In this document: positions 40,229-48,473 of the stretch, one piece after another
How the letters are laid out: every line of letters begins with the position of its first letter
How positions within the stretch are numbered: position 1 is the stretch's first letter
Assembly: GCA_035505375.1 (NCBI GenBank)
Contig: DATJQV010000081.1
Location: 255,736 to 319,735 of the forward strand
DNA: 64,000 nucleotides
Origin: a bacterium
GTDB taxonomy: Bacteria > Hydrothermota > Tepidihabitantia > Tepidihabitantales > Tepidihabitantaceae
Reading direction: 5' to 3'
Translations under genes and position numbers: made by a program
The notes under the pieces: generated by a model
Database searches by the model: none
What the model was told of the DNA's origin: nothing
Seen by the model: only the letters and a program-made list of their open reading frames with translations

Positions 40229-41062
40229 CTATCTCGGTTGGAACGACCTGCCGCACACCGGACAAACGCCCTTGGGGTACACCGGCCGGTCGTTTGGCCA
40301 GACTCCGCAGTCAATCGGCCCGAGTGATTCGGCGACTTCCACGGGGCAGTGGCCGTACATGCGGTGGAATCCCTCAAACGTCTGACACCCATCCGATGTC
40401 CGGCCGCAAACCGGGCAGGTGAACCGCGGCGAAACCGAGACACCGATGCGGCGGAAGTAGCCGTCGAAGTGAACCTTGGCCCCGCACTCGATGCAGGTTG
40501 CACCATGCAGCCGCGAGTAGTTGATGCGTTCGACCAGCGCCGCCTGTTCGGCTTTGCCTTCGTCCTCGAACCTGATTGCCCGGGCGTTGAGCATCGGGAA
40601 ATCGAGGTTGACGGCGTCAGCAATGTAGTAAGGCAAAGGCGCGGCCTCGACGAACGGCCGGGCCAGGGTTGAACGAAGTACTGCCTCTTGTCCCGATCGG
40701 CCGCGACCGATGACCGGGACGAACACCGCGGCGATGAGGCAGCCGATGACAAGCCCGATACCGGCGGCGGCAAGGCGGCCCAGCGGTGTCCTGCCCCAGT
40801 CAGGGTCTGCCTTGAGCAGCCTGAGCAGCGCCGGGACGAGCATGACCGTGGCGAGCGCGGCGATTCCGAAGGCGGCGAACCCGGCCGCGTAGGAATGGAA
40901 GAGGCGATGGAAGAGAGAGAAGGCAACAAACCCGGCCCAGACGGCGCCGATTATCCGAACCACATCGAACAGCGCGAAGAACAGCCCGCGCCGCGCTTCA
41001 GCCAAGATGCCGGCGAGGACAACGAAGAGGATGAGGAGGTCTACCAGGAAGGCCACGTTCAA
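40229..41062 (-). CDS. CvpA-like membrane protein with C-terminal zinc ribbons
   Basis: A 277-residue protein. The N-terminal 125 residues form four hydrophobic segments in CvpA style (LVDLLILFVVLAGILAEARRG then a helix with FALFDVVRIIGAVWAGFVAF). The C-terminal part has several Cys pairs: CIECG, CPVCGRTSDGC, then GHCPV, DCGV and finally CPVCGRSF, consistent with two zinc ribbons. CvpA is linked to colicin V production and envelope functions in other bacteria, but a fused zinc-ribbon tail is unusual. The start is supported only by the family-like N-terminus; the ribosome site is weak. Confidence 0.65.
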   Translation of the reverse strand: MNVAFLVDLLILFVVLAGILAEARRGLFFALFDVVRIIGAVWAGFVAFSLFHRLFHSYAAGFAAFGIAALATVMLVPALLRLLKADPDWGRTPLGRLAAAGIGLVIGCLIAAVFVPVIGRGRSGQEAVLRSTLARPFVEAAPLPYYIADAVNLDFPMLNARAIRFEDEGKAEQAALVERINYSRLHGATCIECGAKVHFDGYFRRIGVSVSPRFTCPVCGRTSDGCQTFEGFHRMYGHCPVEVAESLGPIDCGVWPNDRPVYPKGVCPVCGRSFQPR

Positions 41063-41415
41063 TTATACCAGACGAAGGCAGATAAGGGGGCGGAAAGACA
41101 ACCGCCAAGAACGCCAAGGCCCCGAGAGGATTGACCGCATATTACCTAGCGCGGCCTCGGAGGCCGCAACCAAACCTGATGTAACCGCAGATGTCACAGA
41201 TGACGCAGATGGCCCGGAGAGGACATCCACAGATTTCGCAGACTACACAAATTGCTCAGATGAATCCCGGTGCGAATAATGCCCGTCATCCGGAAGAACC
41301 GAATCCGAGTCTTGCGCCGCGGTGGTGGCATTTGTGGGCGGCCGCCAGGAACTTGGCGGCCTCGGGACAGAGGCGGCGGAGAGGAACAACGCTCCGACCG
41401 CCTGGAGGCAAGAGA

Positions 41416-41440
41416 ACAGCGGGTCACAATGACCCGCTGT
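41416..41440. repeat. Perfect palindrome
   Basis: ACAGCGGGTCA, 3-nt loop CAA, TGACCCGCTGT: 11 perfect pairs, REP-like. Confidence 0.75.
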
Positions 41441-41844
41441 AGAGGACGCAGGGGTTGGGAGGAATAGGCCCTGCGCCTCAATATCATCCGCACCCACCCT
41501 TCGTCTAGCAATACTCAGCACTAACTTCGTAGCCGCTTAGCAGGCGACAATCCAGACTGTCGCATGCATAAACACGGACTCCTCTTTCATCATTCACGGT
41601 CACTTCCATCTCATCATCTCTGTTCATGTCACTCACATTCTTTCTAAAACACTCTTAGACCCCTTGGTGCGGCTTGGGGTTCTGCTGAAGGGAAGCGACG
41701 GCGCAAACATGGCCGGAGCATCCGCGAGCCTTCTTGCGCGTCTAAAGAGGCGGACAAGGTGGGTAGGTTAGAGGAAGTTGTGAAGTGTCCACAGTCCGGA
41801 CACGGACTGATTTGAAGACTGGGAATCCCCCTTAGGGGACCACT

Positions 41845-41869
41845 ATAGCGGGAGCGACCCTCCCGCTAT
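41845..41869 (-). terminator. Hairpin downstream of kinase genes
   Basis: ATAGCGGGAG, 5-nt loop, CTCCCGCTAT; about 85 bp past the stop codon of the 41954-43453 kinase gene. It could terminate that transcript, though no T-run is present on that strand. Confidence 0.4.
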
Positions 41870-41894
41870 TCCATTTCCAGGACGGGGATCAACA

Positions 41895-41976
41895 AACCAC
41901 AGATAGAAACCGATGAACAAGGATGACTCTTAAGGCCGGGCCGGAGTCTGTGTCTATCCGTGTTTATCCGTGGTTG
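41895..41976. repeat. Inverted repeat reaching into the kinase gene
   Basis: Left arm AACCACAGATAGAAACCGAT and following (41895-41930) is matched in reverse by 41944-41976, whose complement reads AACCACGGATAAACACGGAT. The right arm supplies the last residues (NSTTDKHG) and the stop codon of the kinase. Confidence 0.8.
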
Positions 41977-43453
41977 AGTTTCCGGAAGCTCGCGGCAGGG
42001 TGAAGCCAAAGCGGCTGCCTTTGCCCGGTTCGCTCTCGACCCAGGCTTCGCCGCCGAGCTTCTCCATGATGCGGCGCACGATGGAAAGGCCCAGTCCTGA
42101 ACCCGTGGCGCGGATCTGGTGCAGGCGGGTGAAGGGCGTGAAGAGCCGCGACTGCTGTTCCGGTGTAAGCCCGGGCCCGTTGTCCGAAACCCAGAACCTC
42201 GCCTTCTCTCCTGCGATCTCAGCGCCCAGTTCCAGCCGTGGTGGCTTCCCGCCGTACTTCATCGCGTTCGACAGGTAGTTGGCCCAGACTTCTTCAATCC
42301 AGGGGCCGTAGCCGATCGCAACCGGCCACTCCTTGGGGAAAATCAGGGCCGGTTTATACTCCGCGGTCATGTGCGAGAGGCGCTGGATTGCGCCGTGTAC
42401 GACCGCTGCCATGTCGACCGGCTGCCGTTCGACTTCGGCCTTGCGCACGCCGGCGAGGAGCAGCAGTTCCTCGATGATGTTGTTCATCTTGCGCGCGCTC
42501 TGGTGTACCGCCTGGAGCGACTCGTCGACGTCCTTGGGACTCAGCTTCACGCCCTTCGTGGTCAGGAGCTCGGCGAATCCGAGCACTGCGGCGAGCGGGT
42601 TCTTCAAGTCGTGCGCAACCGTGTGGGAGAAGGCGTCGAGTTCGGAAATCAGCCGCTCACGCTCTTCCTCCATCCTCTTCCGCTCGGTCACGTCTTCCTT
42701 CACCGAGACGAAGTGGGTTATGTTGCCGTCGCGGTCGCGGACCGGTGACACTGAAGAGAACTCCCAGAACAGCTCGCCGCTCTTCTTCCGGTTGTGGAAC
42801 TCGCCGTGCCATTCGCGGCCGCCCAGGATTGTCGTCCAGAGGCCCTGGTAGAATTCACGCGGGTGCTCGCCCGACTTGAGGATACGCGGGTTCTTGCCCA
42901 GCACTTCGTCGGAGGCATAGCCGGTCAGGCTGGTGAACTTCGGGTTCACGTATTGAATCCTGCCCTCGGTGTCGGTAATGACGACCGAGGCCGGACTTTG
43001 CTCCACCGCCAGCGTGAGCTTTCGCACCTGCGCTTCGGCCTGGTGCCGGCGGATGGCGTTCTCGACTGTGACCGGCAGCTTCTTCAGGTATGCGCGCTCG
43101 TGATCCTTCACGAGGTAGTCGTCAGCGCCGTTCTTCATCGCCCTGACCGCAATCTCTTCGTCGCCGGCCCCGGTCGTGAACACGAGCGGCAGCCCGCGGG
43201 CCAGTTCGATCACATCAAATGCGTTGCCGTCGCCCAACGCGTAGTCGGTGACGACCGCGTCGTACTGGTTGCCCTTGAGCAGTTCGCGCGCCTCTGCGAC
43301 CGAGCCGGCGATTGCGTAGTCATAGGGCGAACCAAGCTCGCGCACCGCCCGCTTGAACGCAAGCTGGTCGATGACGTCGTCCTCGACCAGCAACAGGCGG
43401 TAGCGCACGGACGACGTCACTCCTGCATCCTTCCTGGTCGTCTCATCACTCAT
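41954..43453 (-). CDS. Hybrid REC-PAS-histidine kinase
   Basis: A 499-residue soluble signalling protein. The receiver domain (about 17-135) has acidic residues E24/D25/D26 and phospho-acceptor Asp70 (VVTDYALGDG). A PAS domain with a PAC motif (about 145-260; ITDTEGRIQYVNPKFTSLTG) is followed by a HisKA dimerisation helix with His281 (FSHTVAHDLKNPL) and a HATPase domain with N, G1 and G2 boxes (NYLSNAMKYGG, VSDNGPGL, ATGSGLGLSI). No membrane segment. A receiver at the N-terminus suggests it is driven by a partner kinase, plausibly the adjacent one 72 bp upstream. The C-terminal eight residues are repeat-derived. Confidence 0.92.
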   Translation of the reverse strand: MSDETTRKDAGVTSSVRYRLLLVEDDVIDQLAFKRAVRELGSPYDYAIAGSVAEARELLKGNQYDAVVTDYALGDGNAFDVIELARGLPLVFTTGAGDEEIAVRAMKNGADDYLVKDHERAYLKKLPVTVENAIRRHQAEAQVRKLTLAVEQSPASVVITDTEGRIQYVNPKFTSLTGYASDEVLGKNPRILKSGEHPREFYQGLWTTILGGREWHGEFHNRKKSGELFWEFSSVSPVRDRDGNITHFVSVKEDVTERKRMEEERERLISELDAFSHTVAHDLKNPLAAVLGFAELLTTKGVKLSPKDVDESLQAVHQSARKMNNIIEELLLLAGVRKAEVERQPVDMAAVVHGAIQRLSHMTAEYKPALIFPKEWPVAIGYGPWIEEVWANYLSNAMKYGGKPPRLELGAEIAGEKARFWVSDNGPGLTPEQQSRLFTPFTRLHQIRATGSGLGLSIVRRIMEKLGGEAWVESEPGKGSRFGFTLPRASGNSTTDKHG

Positions 43454-43525
43454 GATTTACTCCGCGACTGACGCGACCTGGCCGCGCGGCATCTCGCGTC
43501 TCACATTCCGACCCCTGCATCCTGA

Positions 43526-45139
43526 CTAGGCTCCAACGGCCGGGGTCGGTTTCGGCAGGGTGAAGTAGAACGTGCTGCCCTTGCCGACCTGAGATTCAAT
43601 CCAGACTCGGCCGCCGTACAGCTCGACCGACTTCTTGACTACCGCGAGTCCGACTCCGGTGCTGTCGGATTGGTCGCGCGGCTTCAGGGTCTGGAAAAGC
43701 TGGAACACCCTGTCCCGGTCCTTCTCCTCTATTCCCGGCCCGTTGTCCCTGACGAAGAACTTCCAGAACCCGCCTTCCTCGGTGCAGCCGACCTCGATCA
43801 ACCCTTCAGGCTTGTCCATGTACTTGATGGCGTTGGAGAGCAGATTCTGCAGTACCTGGCTGATGCGCGTCCGCTCGATGTTGACCTTGGGCAGTCGGGT
43901 CTTTATCGCCACTCGGATGTGCGGCGGCGGCGACAGCAGGTCTATCACTTCGGGCACCAGTTCTGCCGTGTCTACCTCAACTACCTGCTCGCGGGTCCGG
44001 CCGGCCCGAGAATACTGGAGGATGCCGTCAATCAGGTCGTGCATCCGCTTGACCCGTCCCAGCAGCAGGTCGAGTTGTTTCCTGCCGTCGTCGTCGAACT
44101 TCTCCTCGTAGTCCGCGGCGAGCCATTTCGCCAGCGAATCGATTGCCCGTAGCGGGGCCTTGAGGTCGTGCGAGACCACGTGCGCGAAGTCGGCCAGCTC
44201 CTGGTTCGCCGCCTCGACCTGCTTCAGCAACTGCGCCTGCCTTTCCTCGGCCCGCTTCCGCGCGTCGAGTGCGCCGCGCAAGTCCTCGGCGAACTCCAAA
44301 TACGACCGGTTGGGCCCCTTCAGCTCCCGGTAGAGCCGGGCATCGGCAATCGCCAGCGCACTCGCCCGGGCCACGACCAGCGCCATGTCCAGGTAGTGAT
44401 CTCTGTGTTCGGGGAAAGAAACGCCCTCGACCTCAAGCACGCCCAGGTTCTTGGTCCGGTGCCGCAGGCTCACCCGGAACCCGGCCCCGCTCTCGGTCCA
44501 GTCATAGGCCCGACTGAATGACGCCAGCCGCTGTCTCACTTCTTCCGATTCGCCGAATCCTGCCGGCTGCGACCAGATGCGCTGCGGCCTGCCGTCCTCC
44601 AATGCCAGGAAGACCATCGTGGCCGGGGCGAGCATCGTCGCGAACAGGTCGAACACCTTCGAAACCACCTTCTCCTCGGCCAGGGTGTCGGCGAGCCCGC
44701 TCACCAGCGCTTCAACCATTTGCGAGTCGGTCAGACGCCGGTAAGCGCTTGCGAGCATGGCGTTCAGCCGCGCCCGCTGAGACTCCAGTCGCCACTCAAG
44801 AACGACCTTCTCGCCGAGCAACACGAGTCGTTCGCGTCCGGATGCTGACAGGGCCGCAGGCAGACCCTCGCACCGGCGAATGACGGATATCGGGCGTCCG
44901 TTTGCGTCGACCGGGTCGGAATCAGGAAGACACTCGCCCGCAAGTACTCGAAACTGCTGGCAATCGCCTGCCGCTGCCGCAGCCCGCTCCACATTCTGCC
45001 ACCCGCAGCTGTGCCTGGCGCACTCGCCGGGAAATGAGATCAGGCGGACATCGTCGAACCGGCCGGCCGCAACCAGCTCGACCGCAGTCGGGAAGAGCCC
45101 CTCGCACAACAACACGGCGAGTCTGTCCGGACCCGGCAT
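43526..45139 (-). CDS. Soluble histidine kinase with Cys-rich N-terminal domain
   Basis: A 537-residue kinase. The C-terminal half is standard: HisKA with His324 (FAHVVSHDLKAPL) and HATPase (NLLSNAIKYMD, FVRDNGPGIEEKD, STGVGLAVVKKSV). The middle (about 145-270) resembles a GAF domain. The first 90 residues hold six cysteines (12, 40, 45, 60, 70, 90) in a fold I do not recognise; the CEGLF and FPGECARHSCGW parts suggest metal or redox sensing, reminiscent of DUF1638-type proteins. It is likely the first gene of a two-kinase unit, with a promoter at 45192-45219. Confidence 0.88.
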   Translation of the reverse strand: MPGPDRLAVLLCEGLFPTAVELVAAGRFDDVRLISFPGECARHSCGWQNVERAAAAAGDCQQFRVLAGECLPDSDPVDANGRPISVIRRCEGLPAALSASGRERLVLLGEKVVLEWRLESQRARLNAMLASAYRRLTDSQMVEALVSGLADTLAEEKVVSKVFDLFATMLAPATMVFLALEDGRPQRIWSQPAGFGESEEVRQRLASFSRAYDWTESGAGFRVSLRHRTKNLGVLEVEGVSFPEHRDHYLDMALVVARASALAIADARLYRELKGPNRSYLEFAEDLRGALDARKRAEERQAQLLKQVEAANQELADFAHVVSHDLKAPLRAIDSLAKWLAADYEEKFDDDGRKQLDLLLGRVKRMHDLIDGILQYSRAGRTREQVVEVDTAELVPEVIDLLSPPPHIRVAIKTRLPKVNIERTRISQVLQNLLSNAIKYMDKPEGLIEVGCTEEGGFWKFFVRDNGPGIEEKDRDRVFQLFQTLKPRDQSDSTGVGLAVVKKSVELYGGRVWIESQVGKGSTFYFTLPKPTPAVGA

Positions 45140-45191
45140 CAGAGATCCTCAGCCACAAACGACTTCCGACCGAAGGCTTCCAACAGGGAGT

Positions 45192-45219
45192 AGCCTACAA
45201 TGCGGAATCCCCTCGTCAA
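45192..45219 (-). promoter_or_regulatory. Predicted promoter of the kinase pair
   Basis: On the reverse strand, TTGACG (45214-45219) and TAGGCT (45192-45197) are separated by 16 bp. Confidence 0.45.
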
Positions 45220-45235
45220 GCGGCGGCTATTGAGC

Positions 45236-45264
45236 TTGACATGGTGTGGCCGCAGGAGTATCCT
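45236..45264 (+). promoter_or_regulatory. Predicted promoter of secreted protein 45318-45989
   Basis: TTGACA (45236-45241), 17-bp spacer, TATCCT (45259-45264), 53 bp before the start codon. Confidence 0.65.
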
Positions 45265-45317
45265 GTGTCGTGCGCTCAGGCTTGAATCAGCGAAACGCCA
45301 AACAGGAGTAACATAGT

Positions 45318-45989
45318 ATGAAGAAGCTCTATGCCGGACTGGCCGCCGTCCTGGTATCGCTCGCCACCGTCGGCGTGAGCCACGCCGGTTCGACCTTTTA
45401 CGGGGTAACTAACCCGAACGGTCACACGCTCATTGTGGACTCGGCCCTCGTGAAGGTCGGTTCGAAGCTTGACACTTTCCTCACTCCGGGATGGGGTATT
45501 GGGTCGGGCAATGACACCTTCCATTTCCCCGACGTCCCCTCGTGGCCGGACACGATCACGCTCTACGGAACGATCGACGCCCAACCCAACGCGTCACCGT
45601 TCCCGGCCCCCAAAGCCGACACGTGGTACCGGTTCATGTGGCCGCAGATCACCGCGCCATTGGCGATGTTCTATGGCACTACCGGGATTGAAGAGCCGAT
45701 TACCGTGGTGGAACCCCTGCAGAGGCTGGTTGTGATTCCAACCGTCGTGACGACGCAGATGGCCGTCAGGCTGCAGCCCGCGGGATCGGGCAGGCCGATT
45801 GTCGAAGTCCTCGATGCGGCCGGCAGGCTGATTCGCTCGCTCAATTGCGCGACCGGAGCTGACGGACTTGCCACAGCTACGTGGTACCGTGATGACGGAA
45901 GCGGACGCCTCGTGCCCCGCGGTGTCTACTTCTGCCGGTACCACACACCATCGGCTGCCGCGGTCCGAAAGGTCTTGGTAGCGAACTAG
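45318..45989 (+). CDS. Secreted protein with FlgD-like C-terminal domain
   Basis: A 223-residue exported protein: signal peptide (1-23), a domain I do not recognise (about 24-140; it opens STFYGVTNPNGHTLIVDSAL), and a C-terminal domain (about 143-223; PIVEVLDAAGRLIRSL, then GRLVPRGVYFCRYHT) of the same type as on the proteases. The ribosome site CAGGAGTAAC precedes ATG. It is transcribed alone, with promoter and terminator-like hairpin on either side. The function is unknown; surface or extracellular location is inferred. Confidence 0.72.
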   Translation: MKKLYAGLAAVLVSLATVGVSHAGSTFYGVTNPNGHTLIVDSALVKVGSKLDTFLTPGWGIGSGNDTFHFPDVPSWPDTITLYGTIDAQPNASPFPAPKADTWYRFMWPQITAPLAMFYGTTGIEEPITVVEPLQRLVVIPTVVTTQMAVRLQPAGSGRPIVEVLDAAGRLIRSLNCATGADGLATATWYRDDGSGRLVPRGVYFCRYHTPSAAAVRKVLVAN

Positions 45990-46005
45990 CCGTTTTCGAC
46001 TGTTG

Positions 46006-46040
46006 CGAAGCCGCCGGCGGTGTTACCATCGGCGGCTTCG
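46006..46040 (+). terminator. Hairpin after secreted protein gene
   Basis: Eleven-pair stem CGAAGCCGCCG/CGGCGGCTTCG with a 13-nt loop, 16 bp after the stop codon. It lacks a T-run. Confidence 0.55.
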
Positions 46041-46084
46041 TGCATAGCCCCGAAGCGACGGACCTCGCGCGTGGGGTCCCTCCG

Positions 46085-46112
46085 TTGACACACCCAGCTG
46101 CCGTTCTATACT
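46085..46112 (+). promoter_or_regulatory. Predicted promoter of 46132 gene
   Basis: TTGACA (46085-46090), 16-bp spacer, TATACT (46107-46112); the start codon follows after 19 bp with GGGAG in between. Confidence 0.7.
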
Positions 46113-46131
46113 ACTTCATGGGAGCTCGAAC

Positions 46132-46827
46132 ATGCGAATATTCCTGATCGTCATTCTACTAGCCGCGGCCGTGCCGACGTCGGCGCAGAATTCGGCTGAA
46201 GCGTGGCTCATCCCGTTCGCCGCTGCCTACCAGCCGCAGGTAGCCGGTTTCAACAAGGCGTTCGCGAACCACGGAATGCCGGCGTCAGCCAGCCGCCATT
46301 ACGGTTGGGGCATCGAACTCCGCGCGCTCACCGGTTCGTTCCTCATCGGCCCGCTTTTCTTCCGGACATGGGACGACGCGGAGAACAGCTCGTACGAGCT
46401 CCGAACCGACGCCAACGGCATTTTCGGCGAGGCGGGCCTGAAGCTGGCGCCGGCCTCTTTCCTTACCATCGTCCCGCTGCTTGGGCTCGGCGGCCTCTCG
46501 CAGTCGTTCGGGCTGCGGAGCAAGTCTTCGGCGCAGGCACCACTGGATTCGCTCCTGGGTGACCTGCCGCGCACAGCGTCGTTCTCATCGGGGCTGCGCC
46601 CCGCAGGCATGGGCGCTCTGGAGCTGGGTCTCATACTGAACACCAAAGCGGGACGAATCGGAATCACTGTGCGCGGGGGCTATCTCTACTCACCGTTCAC
46701 GCCGACTTGGCACCTGTCCAATGACGCGGAAGTCAGCGACGCACCGGTGACACACCTCGGCGGCCCCTTCTATTCCGTCGGCCTGCTGCTGATGCCCGAA
46801 GCTCAGAACGAGACCTCGACGCAGTAG
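46132..46827 (+). CDS. Secreted or outer-membrane protein of unknown function
   Basis: A 231-residue exported protein with signal peptide (1-19, cleaved at TSAQ). The rest alternates short hydrophobic strands and turns (YGWGIELRALTGSFLIGPLF, LTIVPLLGLGGLSQSFGL, KAGRIGITVRGGYLYSP), a pattern compatible with a small outer-membrane beta-barrel. I recognise no family. It is probably co-transcribed with the DUF4097 gene, 14 bp downstream. Confidence 0.65.
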   Translation: MRIFLIVILLAAAVPTSAQNSAEAWLIPFAAAYQPQVAGFNKAFANHGMPASASRHYGWGIELRALTGSFLIGPLFFRTWDDAENSSYELRTDANGIFGEAGLKLAPASFLTIVPLLGLGGLSQSFGLRSKSSAQAPLDSLLGDLPRTASFSSGLRPAGMGALELGLILNTKAGRIGITVRGGYLYSPFTPTWHLSNDAEVSDAPVTHLGGPFYSVGLLLMPEAQNETSTQ

Positions 46828-46841
46828 CAAATGAGAGACGC

Positions 46842-47651
46842 ATGAGAGGCCCGCTTTGCCGGATGCTCCCGGTGGTCCTGTTGGCACTTGCCTGTCTTTA
46901 CACCTACAGGCTGGTGATACCGGAGGCGCACACGTACGCTGCCACCGACATCAGCGCACTCGGCGCGGCGACCCTGAACGGGACCATCAGCGTTACTGCT
47001 TCATCGGACACCGCCATCACAGTAGACGTTGCCAGGCATGCATACGGTCGAGACAGCTCCGATGCGGCGAAAGCATTAGCGAACGTCGTGTACGGCGACA
47101 CGGTCATCGGACGCGAGCTCAAGATCAAGGCCGACATGCCGAGCAGCGACCGGCCCTACGGCGCGGATTTCGACATCGCGGCGCCGGAGACTCTCGACCT
47201 CTCCCTCTCCACGACCAACGGCAGCATCACGGTGACCAGCTTGGCCGGTGACATCAGGGCCAGCACGACCAACGGCAACGTCCAATTGACCGGCACGACC
47301 GGCAGCGCGAACCTGTCGACGACCAATGGCAAGCTGGTAGTTCAAGTTCACAGCGGCACGGTCCACGGCACGACCAGCAACGGCACGATTGACTGTGACG
47401 TTTCCTCGCTCGGCGCCGCCGACAGCGTCGATCTCGAAACCACGAACGGCAAGGTAACGCTGCTGCTGCCGGTGGACGTTTCGGCGCTGATTGACGCGAC
47501 GAACACCAACGGATCGATAACCTTCTACGATTACACGGTAACTTACAACACCCAAACCAGCAACCACGTACGCGGAACCATCGGTTCCGGCGCGTCTCCC
47601 ATCATGATTACGACCACCAACGGCGATATCGTGGTTCGCCGGAGGTCGTGA
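46842..47651 (+). CDS. DUF4097-type beta-helix protein
   Basis: A 269-residue protein with one N-terminal hydrophobic segment (residues 6-22) and a series of short repeats carrying the 'TTNG' motif (STTNGSITVTSLAGDI, STTNGNVQLTGTTGS, STTNGKLVVQVHSG, TTSNGTIDCDVSSL, ETTNGKVTLLLPV, and a last MITTTNGDIVVRR). This is the signature of DUF4097 'putative adhesin' proteins, right-handed beta-solenoids often found near envelope stress regulators. The family function is not settled. It is followed after 46 bp by the ArsR-type regulator. Confidence 0.8.
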   Translation: MRGPLCRMLPVVLLALACLYTYRLVIPEAHTYAATDISALGAATLNGTISVTASSDTAITVDVARHAYGRDSSDAAKALANVVYGDTVIGRELKIKADMPSSDRPYGADFDIAAPETLDLSLSTTNGSITVTSLAGDIRASTTNGNVQLTGTTGSANLSTTNGKLVVQVHSGTVHGTTSNGTIDCDVSSLGAADSVDLETTNGKVTLLLPVDVSALIDATNTNGSITFYDYTVTYNTQTSNHVRGTIGSGASPIMITTTNGDIVVRRRS

Positions 47652-47697
47652 TGCGAAACGGGAATCGCCGACCAGACATGGAGCGTCCAAGAAGTAT

Positions 47698-47994
47698 ATG
47701 AAAAGCTGCATAGACCCGGCTGCGGCTCGGAGAATAGCTCAGGCATTCAAAGCGCTGGGCCACCCTCTAAGGCTGCAGTTGGTGACTGGTCTTATGGACC
47801 AGGAGTGCAATGTCAAGCACATCACTAAGTGTCTTGGTGTTGCTCAGGCCACGGTCTCGCAGCAACTGGCTGTGCTGAGGGCAGCCGGTGTGGTATCCCA
47901 TGAGCGAAAAGGCAATCAGGTATGTTACCGGGTGACAAGACCCTGGCTCCGCCGGCTGGTCGGCCTTGTCGCCGAAGCACAGCAGGAGGATTGA
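47698..47994 (+). CDS. ArsR-family transcriptional regulator
   Basis: A 98-residue winged-helix repressor. The HTH is clear (AFKALGHPLRLQLVTGLM, then CLGVAQATVSQQLAVLRAAG and the wing VVSHERKGNQVCYRV). Cysteines Cys4, Cys37 and Cys45 are present, but the usual ELCVCDL metal-binding motif on helix 3 is replaced by MDQECNVKHITKCL, so it may sense redox state or something other than arsenic-type metals. The gene ends 4 bp before the thioredoxin gene, so it very likely controls or accompanies thioredoxin expression. Confidence 0.9.
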   Translation: MKSCIDPAAARRIAQAFKALGHPLRLQLVTGLMDQECNVKHITKCLGVAQATVSQQLAVLRAAGVVSHERKGNQVCYRVTRPWLRRLVGLVAEAQQED

Positions 47995-47998
47995 ATCG

Positions 47999-48325
47999 AT
48001 GTCTGAAGTGAAGAACGTCAACGACGGTACTTTCGAAACTGAAGTCCTGAAGTCGGAGTTGCCGGTGCTGGTCGATTTCTGGGCGCCGTGGTGCGGCCCG
48101 TGCAAAATGGTCGGCCCCATTGTCGAGAGTCTGGCCGGCAAATACGCGGGCAAAATGAGGGCCTGCAAGGTCAACACCGACGAGAGTCCGTCAACTCCTG
48201 GAAAGTACGATGTCCACGGCATCCCGACCCTGATTCTGATCAAGGGCGGAAAGGAAGTGGCCCGCCACGTCGGTTACGCGCCCGAAGCAAACATCGCCGC
48301 CGTAATCGAGCCTCACTTGAGCTAG
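47999..48325 (+). CDS. trxA: Thioredoxin
   Basis: A 108-residue thioredoxin with the active site WAPWCGPCK and the cis-proline segment HGIPTLILIKGGKEV. I use the ATG at 47999, preceded by AGGAGG, instead of the longer frame beginning in the ArsR gene. It reduces protein disulfides in the cytoplasm; no thioredoxin reductase is seen in the window. A terminator with a T-rich tail follows at 48353. Confidence 0.95.
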   Translation: MSEVKNVNDGTFETEVLKSELPVLVDFWAPWCGPCKMVGPIVESLAGKYAGKMRACKVNTDESPSTPGKYDVHGIPTLILIKGGKEVARHVGYAPEANIAAVIEPHLS

Positions 48326-48352
48326 TCAGGCCCGGTCCGACGCCTATCCCGG

Positions 48353-48380
48353 AGCCCGGCTTGCGGCCGGGTTCTTCTTT
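48353..48380 (+). terminator. Intrinsic terminator after thioredoxin gene
   Basis: AGCCCGGC, 5-nt loop, GCCGGGTT (one G-T pair), then TTCTTCTTT-like tail. Confidence 0.75.
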
Positions 48381-48440
48381 CGAGCCAGAATCGAATTGAA
48401 TCGGTAGAGCGCATCCAGCTCCTTCTGATCTGCGCCGCGG

Positions 48441-48468
48441 TTGACTGAGTCACGTGCGCGGATAGGCT
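48441..48468 (+). promoter_or_regulatory. Predicted promoter giving a leaderless mRNA
   Basis: TTGACT (48441-48446), 16-bp spacer, TAGGCT (48463-48468). The ATG at 48474 is only 5 bp past the -10 box, so transcription would begin at or next to the start codon. Confidence 0.5.
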
Positions 48469-48473
48469 AACGT

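Larger units (their letters stand above)
41063..41953. other. Repeat-rich intergenic region
   Basis: No gene is supported. The region holds 9-bp tracts at 41102-41119 (CCGCCAAGA type), 41186-41212 (CGCAGATGT, CACAGATGA, CGCAGATGG) and 41227-41262, two strong hairpins (41416-41440 and 41845-41869), and the start of an inverted repeat at 41895. The part between about 41470 and 41800 shows nothing I recognise. Confidence 0.6.
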
